A program made the position numbers and the translations under genes. Below the pieces are notes generated by a model. That model was not told the DNA's origin and searched no databases. It saw only the letters and a program-made list of their open reading frames with translations. This document shows, piece by piece, positions 6,198 to 12,943 of a stretch of DNA of 15,791 bases. This DNA is from JBKEDG01 sp047973085. Lineage in GTDB: Bacteria > Bacillota_I > Bacilli_A > JBKEDG01. Positions within the stretch are counted from its first letter, which is position 1. Each line of letters starts with the position of its first letter. The stretch spans positions 1 through 15,791 of the forward strand of contig JBKEBI010000037.1 in NCBI GenBank assembly GCA_047973085.1, written 5' to 3'.

Positions 6198-6854
6198 TTA
6201 AACAAATGAACCTAAATCAGTTTCAATTGTTTTATGTATCTTTTTGTACATTGTCTTATAAATAATTTCTATTTTACAATTAATTTTTTGAAATATTTCT
6301 TCTGTATTATCATTAGTATATTGTATTTTCAAATCAGATCCTACATTTAGTTTGAAATGTGTATCTGACTTAAAAGCGAAAAATCTAAAACCAGATACAT
6401 TGGTTTCATACACTTTTACTGTATCACCATTATAAGTTGCATTAACCATATTGACTTTTTTATCGTTTATAAAAATATTGATTATTTCAATATTTTTATT
6501 TGAGTCATTTTGAATAAGCAAATATGAAATATTTTCACCATCTCTTACAGTAAACTTCTTCATGATTTTGATTCTTTGATTAAATAATATCTTACTATAT
6601 AGTAAACTTGTTATTGATATGATAAGAGCAAGTAATGCAATAAGTAAATTTGGATTTTTCAAAATTTTGTTTGATAATGGGATTACATATTTAATAAAAA
6701 CATAATTTATAATAATAGCACCTAGTGTAATTATAAATGAAACTGCTATTATTAAAGTAACAATATTTAATAATTTATTGTTTTTTTCCTTATTCAACTG
6801 AGTCAGTATAATAAGTAAAACAAATTCAATAATTAACCATATCCATAATTCCAT
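6198..6854 (-). CDS. Unknown three-helix membrane protein of the R-M cassette
   Basis: A 218-residue protein of no family I recognise. Three hydrophobic segments (about residues 3-19, 29-58 and 69-88) are followed by a basic hinge (RIKIMKK, 94-100) and a soluble domain of about 118 residues rich in alternating beta-type patterns (YLLIQND, IEIINIFINDKKV, FKLNVGSDLKIQY). That resembles an immunoglobulin-like or other beta-sandwich domain. The start is set by GAGAGGT before ATG 6854. It lies 25 bases after the methyltransferase stop, inside the inverted-repeat boundaries, so it travels with the R-M genes and is probably transcribed with them. Its role is unknown: membrane-anchored accessory defence factor, or unrelated passenger. 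No nuclease or ATPase motif is visible. Confidence 0.75.
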   Translation of the reverse strand: MELWIWLIIEFVLLIILTQLNKEKNNKLLNIVTLIIAVSFIITLGAIIINYVFIKYVIPLSNKILKNPNLLIALLALIISITSLLYSKILFNQRIKIMKKFTVRDGENISYLLIQNDSNKNIEIINIFINDKKVNMVNATYNGDTVKVYETNVSGFRFFAFKSDTHFKLNVGSDLKIQYTNDNTEEIFQKINCKIEIIYKTMYKKIHKTIETDLGSFV

Positions 6855-6879
6855 TATTTTACCTCTCTTTTATTTGTGA

Positions 6880-7788
6880 CTACAAATAATTATTTATTCT
6901 TTTAGCCAATTCTCTTATTACCGGAACCGACACAGAATTACCTATCTGCTTATACATTTGTGTGTCACTAACAACAATTTTAAAATCTTCGGGAAATCCT
7001 TGTAATCTCAGTCCTTCTCTTGGCGTTATTTTCCTAGGATTCTTACCATCTTGATATATTAGAACCTCTGAACCATCTTTATAATATCTTGCAGATATTG
7101 TACTTGTATATTCGCTATAATCATAAAATAATGAGTACCCAAAACCATTGCCCTTTTTTTTATGTTCCTCTTTTCTTCTTTTGTGACCATTCCATAAAGT
7201 ATCAGATATTGTATATTTATCAGAGACATTATCCTCCAAAATATTTCCAACTCTTGTTTTTAAATAAAGTGATAACGGAAATTCAAATTTTCTTCTCTTG
7301 TCCCTAACACATACAATATAAAGTCTTTCTCTATTTTGAGGGACTCCAAATTCTTTTGAATTTAAAATACAAGAAAAAACATTATATCCTATTTTATTTA
7401 ATTCAGCTTCAATTGTTCTATAAGTATCTCCTCTATCATGATTAAGTAAACCCTTTACATTTTCTAATAACGCTACTTTGGGTTTATGATACTTCATTAT
7501 TTTTATTATTTTAAAAAACAAATTTCCCCTATCATCTTCAAATCCTTTTCTTTTACCAGCAATAGAAAATGGTTGGCATGGAAAACCGGCTAAAAGTAAT
7601 TCATGATTTGGTATATCTTTTTCTTTTATTAAATTAATATCTCCATATGGAACATCTCCATAATTAGCAATATATGTTTCTGTAGCATATTTATCAATTT
7701 CTGAACTAAATACACATTCATGACCTAATTCATCAAATGGAATTCTTATTCCACCTATACCTGCGAATAAATCAATATATTTTGCCAT
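6880..7788 (-). CDS. DNA (cytosine-5-)-methyltransferase, Dcm/EcoRII-like
   Basis: A 302-residue C5-methyltransferase with all key motifs: I YIDLFAGIGG (4-13), IV GFPCQPFS with catalytic Cys71, VI ENV (109-111), VIII QNRERLYI (151-158), IX RLQGFPEDF (261-269) and X QIGNSVSVPV (281-290). The target-recognition region (about 185-250), with LWNGHKRRKEEHKKKGNGFGYSLF and TISARYYKDGSEVLI, resembles the Dcm/EcoRII group that methylates CCWGG. It protects host DNA from the partner endonuclease. Start: ATG 7788, one base after the endonuclease stop, with GGGAGG nine bases before it, rather than the in-frame ATG at 7848, which lies inside the endonuclease gene and lacks family similarity. The gene is complete and apparently functional. 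Confidence 0.93.
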   Translation of the reverse strand: MAKYIDLFAGIGGIRIPFDELGHECVFSSEIDKYATETYIANYGDVPYGDINLIKEKDIPNHELLLAGFPCQPFSIAGKRKGFEDDRGNLFFKIIKIMKYHKPKVALLENVKGLLNHDRGDTYRTIEAELNKIGYNVFSCILNSKEFGVPQNRERLYIVCVRDKRRKFEFPLSLYLKTRVGNILEDNVSDKYTISDTLWNGHKRRKEEHKKKGNGFGYSLFYDYSEYTSTISARYYKDGSEVLIYQDGKNPRKITPREGLRLQGFPEDFKIVVSDTQMYKQIGNSVSVPVIRELAKRINNYL

Positions 7789-7789
7789 A

Positions 7790-8662
7790 TTATCTATCCT
7801 CCCAATACGTAAGTATTTCGGGTATCGAAACCAAAAAGTATTCTTCAAATGAAATTACATTATGAAAAATAGATAGCTGTTCTTTAACATTTTGCAATGT
7901 AACTAAAACAATATTATGATGAGCCATTTGCTGTATTTTATTTGATGATATTTTTTCATCTACAGTTAGTAAATATATATTAGGAAGGTTCGATCTTTGC
8001 ACTTCTTCTACAACTTCTTGCCATCTTTCTCGTAAACTTGTTTTCATACTACCTACAATACATTTATTTCTAAATTGTGTAAATGATTTTTGATTAGGTA
8101 AAATAGAATCTACAACTTTCCCTAGACCCATTTCAGAAAATCTAACTTTACCTATTTTCGTTTGTGAATCATATGGATAATTCAAATATTCGTATAACTC
8201 ATATATAATAGATTCGAAAGTTTTACCTGATCTACTTCTCCTAGAATTAGTGTTACTTAAAGATAACTCATATAAATATGGGTAGATAGTTGCTGCATAA
8301 TTGCTGAAGTGTGAATTTACATACTCATCAATTCTTTCACTTGAAAAATCTAATTTTGATATTCCTTTAACTGCATTTTTCAAAGCTTCCTTACTAACAT
8401 TTAATTCACTTCCTAGATATAATATTACCTCTCTATTAAAATTGGCTTCTTCAAATAAAAAATAGTCATAAGACTTTTCTCTAAGGTAAACAATTAATTC
8501 AGAAATATTTTTAGATTCAATATATTCTTTAATAACATTTCTATGTTCATCAAAAATAATATTTGCAGTTTCTACCGCAGAACTTATATTTTTTTTTCTA
8601 AGTTCTTTTATAATTTTATAAAAATCCTCTTTATCTTTTTGATTTAATCTAATATATTCCAT
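7790..8662 (-). CDS. Type II restriction endonuclease, EcoRII-C/PspGI-like
   Basis: A 290-residue protein whose second half matches the EcoRII C-terminal catalytic domain. RRSRSGKTFESIIYEL (141-156) supplies the first acidic residue (Glu150), VVDSILP (183-189) the active-site aspartate (Asp185), and VGSMKTSLRERWQEV (203-217) the lysine (Lys207) and following arginines, a PD-(D/E)XK-type centre. Residues 1-135 are helical without a clear match. EcoRII itself is about 400 residues with an extra regulatory domain; the short form here is like PspGI. Together with the Dcm-like methyltransferase, the target is probably CCWGG. Start: ATG with GAGGTG five bases upstream. The gene is first in the cassette; no controller (C) protein gene is present, so control may rest on the promoter and on translational coupling to the methyltransferase. 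Confidence 0.88.
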   Translation of the reverse strand: MEYIRLNQKDKEDFYKIIKELRKKNISSAVETANIIFDEHRNVIKEYIESKNISELIVYLREKSYDYFLFEEANFNREVILYLGSELNVSKEALKNAVKGISKLDFSSERIDEYVNSHFSNYAATIYPYLYELSLSNTNSRRSRSGKTFESIIYELYEYLNYPYDSQTKIGKVRFSEMGLGKVVDSILPNQKSFTQFRNKCIVGSMKTSLRERWQEVVEEVQRSNLPNIYLLTVDEKISSNKIQQMAHHNIVLVTLQNVKEQLSIFHNVISFEEYFLVSIPEILTYWEDR

Positions 8663-8679
8663 ATTTACACCTCATATTA

Positions 8680-8688
8680 ATTATACCA
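8680..8688 (-). promoter_or_regulatory. Possible extended -10 promoter of the R-M cassette
   Basis: TGGTATAAT matches the extended -10 consensus, inside the right end of the insertion. The start point would fall near 8673, leaving only about ten bases and putting the ribosome binding site at the very 5' end, which is unusually tight. No -35 is evident. Readthrough from the ssb promoter is an alternative source of transcription. Confidence 0.4.
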
Positions 8689-8739
8689 AAATTCTTTTTT
8701 TATTTCTATAACTTTGCGATTTTATAAATTATTTATAAT

Positions 8740-8760
8740 AAAACCTACATTTGTATGACA
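8740..8760 (-). repeat. Right terminal inverted repeat of the R-M insertion
   Basis: Read on the minus strand: TGTCA, five variable bases, then ATGTAGGTTTT, matching the left copy at 6115-6135 at 16 of 21 positions. It begins just beyond the premature stop codon of the ssb 5' half. Confidence 0.55.
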
Positions 8761-8761
8761 T

Positions 8762-8932
8762 CTATACCCCTTTCCATAAAATACAATCAATAAAATCAAC
8801 CTCATATTCTACATTAGAATTTTTAAAGTTTCTATCTACTGCTAACGTAATATTTAACACGTCTGTACTATTATCTGTTTGTTTCACTTCGGGATTTCTT
8901 ACAAGTCTTCCTACAATTACAACATTATTCAT
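8762..8932 (-). pseudogene. ssb: 5' half of the disrupted ssb gene (SsbB-like)
   Basis: ATG 8932 with AAGGAG six bases upstream opens a 56-codon frame: MNNVVIVGRLVRNPEVK, LNITLAVDRNFKN and VDFIDCILWKG. This is the N-terminal half of the single-stranded-DNA-binding OB-fold up to the conserved tryptophan (Trp53). After WKG the frame enters foreign sequence and stops at TAG 8762-8764. The continuation GIAKSTAEY is at 6103 and below. It would make at most half an OB-fold and cannot bind DNA normally. The break sits at the same point as in the 3' half, so this is one gene split by insertion and not two truncated copies. It is too short to stand out in a routine gene call. Confidence 0.88.
8768..8774 (-). 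repeat. GAAAGGG at the right junction of the insertion
   Basis: This copy matches the seven bases at 6107-6113. In this half it spans TGG-AAA-GGG, whereas in the 3' half it spans CGA-AAG-GGC, a one-base phase difference. Confidence 0.35.
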
Positions 8933-8945
8933 TCTTTTCTCCTTT

Positions 8946-8982
8946 CAAAATAAAAACTTAGAAATTTAAGTTTTTCTAAGTT
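8946..8982 (-). terminator. Terminator or attenuator before ssb
   Basis: A perfect 10-bp stem, AACTTAGAAA with TTTCTAAGTT, and an 8-base loop is followed on the minus strand by TTTATTTTG. It would end the M16 peptidase transcript. Because it lies between the putative ssb promoter (9006-9034) and the ssb ribosome binding site, it could also attenuate ssb. Confidence 0.65.
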
Positions 8983-9005
8983 CATTTTATCAAATAAAAT
9001 TGGTA

Positions 9006-9034
9006 ATTATAAGTGACTTTTGTCACTACTTTAA
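9006..9034 (-). promoter_or_regulatory. Putative ssb promoter whose spacer is a palindromic operator
   Basis: TTAAAG (9029-9034), a 17-base spacer and TATAAT (9006-9011). The spacer contains the 16-base inverted repeat AGTGAC-4-GTCACT (9012-9027), and a further TTGTCA half site lies just upstream. A protein bound there would block RNA polymerase. The RNA hairpin lacks a T-run, so it is not a terminator. The regulator is unknown. Confidence 0.45.
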
Positions 9035-9042
9035 TATGACAA

Positions 9043-10278
9043 TTATTGTGAAATAATAGCTGTTGTTCTATTTTCTTCATTAAATAATTTCTTTGCATAA
9101 TCAAGCATCATATCAAAAGTTAAATTCTCTAAACCTTCAAGCATCTCATCTAATTCATAATCATTTACAAAAGAGTCAACTATGACTCTAAAGAAACTAT
9201 CAATTGAGTTAAAAGTTCTTATATTTGAACCAACAAGCTTTTTCTTATATCTATTGAATGCTTCTTCACTTACTTCCGTATTAAGCACTTGCTCAATTAA
9301 TTCAAAAAATTCTGCTTCACCATAAACATCACTACTTATCATTGCAAACCCAGTTGTATCAAGTTCAGAATAAGAAAATGCTGGATAAATTCCCTTTTCA
9401 CTCAGTTTTTCAAAATTTGGAGAAGTTTTTCCAAATAATAGTTTTAAGTATATATTTATTGCCGAATCTCTAATTGGGTCATAAAATAAAACATCGCTTT
9501 GTTTATATCCAACAGCACACTTGCTCAAATTTACATCCATTACTGCTTTACTTTCAGTTTTATAAACTTCAATATCTTCAGTGCTGATATTATATACAGT
9601 ATCATCATTTTCAATACTAGAATAATACTTCATAATTAATTCATCTGCTTCTTCTATTTCAAAATTTCCAATTACAGTAACTATTAAATTTCTTGGGTGG
9701 TAAAAAGAATTATAACATAAATATAAATCTTCTTTAGTAATCTGATTAATTGACTCTATAGTTCCACCTATGTCTATACTTAATGGATGATATTCATATA
9801 AATTTTTTAATATTTCATAATACAAAATCCAGTTTGTATCATCATCATACATTTTTATTTCTTCAGCAATTATTCCTTTTTCTTTATTAACAGTTTTATC
9901 TGTATAATATGGTGTTGTCATCATTTCCAAAAGCGTTTCAAAATTCTTTTCAAAGTTACTAGAACTTGTAAAATAATAGCATGTATGATCAAAGGATGTA
10001 TAAGCATTCGCACTAGCTCCACCTTCTGAAAACTTTTCAAACATATCTCCAGACTCTTTTTCGAACATTTTATGCTCTAAAAAATGTGCTATTCCATCTA
10101 CAATTTCATATTCTTGATCATTAACTAAAAAATGATTATTCAATGAACCAAATTTTGTTGTAACGCTAGCATGAACTTTATTAAAATCTTTTTTTTGGAC
10201 AAAAACTGCTGTTAACCCATTTTCATAATGTTTTATAAATAAAGTTTCATCAATTTTTTTAATATATTTCATTTCCAT
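9043..10278 (-). CDS. M16 family zinc metallopeptidase, YmfH-like
   Basis: A 411-residue insulinase/pitrilysin-family protein. The inverted zinc motif HFLEH (residues 65-69: His65, catalytic Glu68, His69) is intact, and the third ligand is the glutamate in IIAEEIKMYDDD (139 or 140). GGASANAYTSFDHTCYYF (86-103) is the usual segment following the metal site. The length fits a single-ring half enzyme that pairs with the catalytically inert subunit encoded just upstream. The start overlaps the upstream stop by one base (TAATG), with GGTGAT inside the preceding gene, so the two are translationally coupled, consistent with a heterodimer. Substrates of these Bacillota pairs are poorly known; relatives process peptides or act in signalling and development. 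Confidence 0.9.
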   Translation of the reverse strand: MEMKYIKKIDETLFIKHYENGLTAVFVQKKDFNKVHASVTTKFGSLNNHFLVNDQEYEIVDGIAHFLEHKMFEKESGDMFEKFSEGGASANAYTSFDHTCYYFTSSSNFEKNFETLLEMMTTPYYTDKTVNKEKGIIAEEIKMYDDDTNWILYYEILKNLYEYHPLSIDIGGTIESINQITKEDLYLCYNSFYHPRNLIVTVIGNFEIEEADELIMKYYSSIENDDTVYNISTEDIEVYKTESKAVMDVNLSKCAVGYKQSDVLFYDPIRDSAINIYLKLLFGKTSPNFEKLSEKGIYPAFSYSELDTTGFAMISSDVYGEAEFFELIEQVLNTEVSEEAFNRYKKKLVGSNIRTFNSIDSFFRVIVDSFVNDYELDEMLEGLENLTFDMMLDYAKKLFNEENRTTAIISQ

Positions 10279-11531
10279 TATTTATCACCACGAAGTAAAA
10301 ATACTTTATCAAACTTGACTTTTTGAGCCATTTTTACCACATCTTCTTTCGTAATAGAATTTATTTCATTCTCATATTCCTCAGAATTAAAATCTTTTCC
10401 AAGCAAATAATTTGAATAATACAATGACTGATTTCCAGCTTGTATGTCAAGAGCTGATTTCATAGAATTAATCAACATAGACTTTGCTTGAAGCATTTCT
10501 AAGTTATCTATATTACCCTCACAAATTGATTTCAGCTCAAGCGTTAATGCATTCAATATACTATCCATATGATCTTCATCACTTACACTTAAATCCCCAT
10601 TTGCAATTCCTCCATAAATATACATAACATTTGAAGCTGGTGAGTAAGCACTTGCAATAGTATAGGCTAAACTTTGCTTTTCTCTAATATTAGAAAATAG
10701 TCTAGAAAAAGGATAACCCCCATATATAGCATTAAAAATTTGAAATGAGCTAAAATCCTCTTTATTTACATCGAGCTTTATCCCAACAGCAAATTTTGAT
10801 TGATTAAGTGCTTGAGTTTCTGAAATAAACTTAAAATCTGCTTGACTAGAAAAATTATTTAAAAATTCATAACTATTACTTTCATTATTAAAATCTAAAT
10901 TCTCTAGTAAACGATTTTTAATTTCTTCACTATTATTTCCGTCAATAGCAATTGTAATATTTGAGGTTTTTAATAAATATTTATAGAATTCCTTTAAACT
11001 ATCTACACTAACATTTCCTAAATCTTCTTCATTTGAATTTACATCAATAATACATTCATTATTTTCATCTAAAATATCTTGTAAACTTTTTACACAATAC
11101 ATCATTTTATCATCATATATAGTTTTTACTTCTAAAATTCTTTTTTCTATAATAGCTTTAATATATTCACTATTATTAAAATTAGGATTAAATACCACGC
11201 TCTCAATAAATTCTACAACCTCTTCATCAATATTTTCAGATAAAAATTCACTGTTGATAAAGCTAAAATTTAATTCACTAACATGGAGCTTCCCTTTTTG
11301 AGAAACGGACGAAGAAACACTTAAATCATACAAATCATATAGTTTTTCATTAAACTTCTGAATCGTTTCATAATCTTCTGTACTCATTACAAGCAAATCA
11401 TTTAACACTATTGCATTAGCGATAATTTCTTTTGAAATAGGAAGTGCAAACTTTATAGAAACTCTAGAAGTTTTAAATTTATTATTCTTAGTTGTAATAT
11501 ATACAATATTTTTATATCTATCTACTCTCAT
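10278..11531 (-). CDS. M16 family peptidase-like subunit, YmfF-like (no zinc motif)
   Basis: A 417-residue protein with the M16 fold but no HxxEH. The corresponding region reads LNDLLVMSTEDY, so it cannot bind catalytic zinc. The C-terminal half keeps the R/Y pair motif, FSRLFSNIREKQSLAYTIASAY (about residues 276-297), which contributes to substrate binding in M16 dimers. This division, catalytic YmfH and non-catalytic YmfF, is typical of Bacillota and of mitochondrial processing peptidase. Start: ATG with AAGGAGG shortly upstream. A strong terminator lies between it and deoD, so it may need its own promoter or readthrough. None is evident in the 39-base gap. Confidence 0.88.
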   Translation of the reverse strand: MRVDRYKNIVYITTKNNKFKTSRVSIKFALPISKEIIANAIVLNDLLVMSTEDYETIQKFNEKLYDLYDLSVSSSVSQKGKLHVSELNFSFINSEFLSENIDEEVVEFIESVVFNPNFNNSEYIKAIIEKRILEVKTIYDDKMMYCVKSLQDILDENNECIIDVNSNEEDLGNVSVDSLKEFYKYLLKTSNITIAIDGNNSEEIKNRLLENLDFNNESNSYEFLNNFSSQADFKFISETQALNQSKFAVGIKLDVNKEDFSSFQIFNAIYGGYPFSRLFSNIREKQSLAYTIASAYSPASNVMYIYGGIANGDLSVSDEDHMDSILNALTLELKSICEGNIDNLEMLQAKSMLINSMKSALDIQAGNQSLYYSNYLLGKDFNSEEYENEINSITKEDVVKMAQKVKFDKVFLLRGDK

Positions 11532-11546
11532 TTATCCTCCTTAGAA

Positions 11547-11575
11547 AATAAAAGTTCCTATAAGGAACTTTTATT
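11547..11575 (-). terminator. Strong terminator overlapping the deoD stop codon
   Basis: A perfect 12-bp stem (AATAAAAGTTCC with GGAACTTTTATT, loop of five) followed by TTTTATTTT-like sequence on the minus strand. It includes the deoD TAA in its 5' arm and ends just before the ribosome binding site of the M16 gene. It should cut most readthrough from the glycolysis/deo genes into the peptidase pair. Confidence 0.75.
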
Positions 11576-12287
11576 TAATCGTTGCCTCTAATGCAACAAT
11601 AATCATTTCATTTAATTTCTTTTCTCTTTCTTCTGATGTTGTAGCCTCTTTTGTTACAAGTGAATCAGAAATTGTTAAAAGACACGCAGCTTCCTTATTT
11701 AGAAATTGTGCATTTGCAAATAATGCAAAAGATTCCATCTCTACACATACACAACCCTTCTCCTTATTTATTCTCTTGAAATCATCAAAGTTCTTTCGAT
11801 AAAATACATCACTTGAATGAATTGTATTCTCTATAAGTTTAATGTTTTGTTCTTTAGCACAATCTTTAATAATAGAATTTAAGCTTGTACTACCACTAAT
11901 AAATTCATCTTCAAAACCTGTCATTGTTTTTGCATAACTAGATTCACTCCATGCATCAGTAGCAAGGACAACATCGAACACTTTTAAGTCAGATGTATAA
12001 GAACCAGCCGAACCGATTCTTATAATTTTCTCAACATCATAAAATGCAAAAAGCTCATAAGAATAAATACCTATGCTTGGCATTCCCATACCACTTCCCA
12101 TTACAGAAACCTTTTCACCTTTATATGTACCAGTATATCCAAACATATTACGAACTGTATTAAACTGTTCAACATCCTCTAAAAAATTATCAGCAATATA
12201 TTTTGCTCTAAGTGGATCTCCTGGCATTAAAACCGTTTTTGCAATTAAATTCTTGTCTTCTACACTAATATGTGGCGTTGGTATCAT
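11571..12287 (-). CDS. deoD: Purine nucleoside phosphorylase, DeoD type
   Basis: A 238-residue hexameric-type phosphorylase that splits purine (deoxy)ribonucleosides with phosphate to base and (deoxy)ribose-1-phosphate. Visible motifs are the PTPHIS opening, VLMPGDPLRAKYIA (phosphate site), RNMFGYTGTYKG, GSGMGMPSIG, GSAGSY, the VEMESFALF nucleoside site and the SDS stretch in which the aspartate contacts the base. Start: ATG 12287 is preferred, since it gives the family N-terminus and a fair distance from AGGGGAG (12297-12303). A TTG or GTG a few codons upstream is possible. The gene overlaps the end of deoC by 23 bases. The product feeds phosphopentomutase and then DeoC, although no deoB gene is in this window. 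Confidence 0.93.
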   Translation of the reverse strand: MIPTPHISVEDKNLIAKTVLMPGDPLRAKYIADNFLEDVEQFNTVRNMFGYTGTYKGEKVSVMGSGMGMPSIGIYSYELFAFYDVEKIIRIGSAGSYTSDLKVFDVVLATDAWSESSYAKTMTGFEDEFISGSTSLNSIIKDCAKEQNIKLIENTIHSSDVFYRKNFDDFKRINKEKGCVCVEMESFALFANAQFLNKEAACLLTISDSLVTKEATTSEEREKKLNEMIIVALEATIK

Positions 12288-12942
12288 CTTCAACACTCTC
12301 CCCTCTAAATTCTTTTATAATATTTACTCCAGCACTAACTCCTAAACGACTAGCACCTGCATCTATCATTGCTTGAGCGGTTTTTAAATCACGTATTCCT
12401 CCACTCGCTTTTACTTCGGCATTATTTTGAACTATCTCTTTCATTATTGTAACATCCTCAATAGTTGCACCTCCGCTACTAAATCCTGTAGAAGTCTTAA
12501 CAAAGTCTGCGCCTGCTTCAATAACACACTCACTACATCTTTTTATTTCATATTTAGTAAGCTCACATGTTTCAATAATAACCTTTACTAAAATATCTTC
12601 TGCTGTATCTACTACCGCTTTGATTTCTTCAGTAATATAAGTAAAATCATTTTCCCTCGCTTTACCAATATTTATAACCATATCAATTTCAGTAGCACCT
12701 TTGGCAATCGCATCTAAAGTTTCAAACTTTTTTGTCTCAACTGTAGAAGCACCAAGAGGAAACCCTACAACAGTACAAACTTTAACATCGCTATCTTTTA
12801 ACAACTTATAAGCTAGAGCAACATTTGAAGGATTTACACATACACTCATAAAATTATATTCAATAGCCTCTTCACATAATTGTTTAATTTCATTTGAAGT
12901 AACATTATTTTTTAATAAAGTATGATCAATAAACTTATTCAT
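12265..12942 (-). CDS. deoC: Deoxyribose-phosphate aldolase
   Basis: A 225-residue class I aldolase that cleaves 2-deoxyribose-5-phosphate to glyceraldehyde-3-phosphate and acetaldehyde. The Schiff-base lysine is Lys149 in FVKTSTGF, the proton-relay lysine Lys178 in VKASGGIR, and the conserved aspartate Asp87 in EIDMVINIG; all are present. Start: ATG 12942 (MNKFIDHTLLK, the family opening), with AAAGGAG six bases upstream. The longer frame to 12966 runs back into pyk and is rejected. It begins one base after the pyk stop and overlaps deoD, so pyk-deoC-deoD form one unit, linking deoxynucleoside salvage to lower glycolysis. No separate deo repressor site is seen. Confidence 0.95.
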   Translation of the reverse strand: MNKFIDHTLLKNNVTSNEIKQLCEEAIEYNFMSVCVNPSNVALAYKLLKDSDVKVCTVVGFPLGASTVETKKFETLDAIAKGATEIDMVINIGKARENDFTYITEEIKAVVDTAEDILVKVIIETCELTKYEIKRCSECVIEAGADFVKTSTGFSSGGATIEDVTIMKEIVQNNAEVKASGGIRDLKTAQAMIDAGASRLGVSAGVNIIKEFRGESVEDDTNATY

Positions 12943-12943
12943 C

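Larger units (their letters stand above)
6115..8760. mobile_element. Restriction-modification cassette inserted into ssb, with inverted-repeat ends
   Basis: About 2.65 kb separates two collinear halves of one ssb gene. It holds an endonuclease, a methyltransferase and a small membrane protein, all read in the direction of ssb. Its ends carry 21-bp imperfect inverted repeats, and GAAAGGG is present outside both. No transposase or integrase is inside, so movement would need enzymes supplied in trans, or it entered by recombination. R-M systems are known to behave as mobile units. The exact end bases are uncertain by a few nucleotides. Confidence 0.65.

Noticed and set aside
7788..7848. Longer N-terminus for the methyltransferase
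   Set aside because: The extra 20 residues lie inside the endonuclease gene, lack family similarity and have no ribosome binding site; ATG 7788 has GGGAGG and gives MAKYIDLFAG.
9012..9027. AGTGAC/GTCACT hairpin as the terminator of the M16 genes
   Set aside because: No T-run follows it; the hairpin at 8955-8982 with a T-rich tail is the better terminator.
8663..9042. Controller (C) protein gene for the R-M system
   Set aside because: The only protein-like frame here is the ssb 5' half; no helix-turn-helix ORF was found upstream of the endonuclease.
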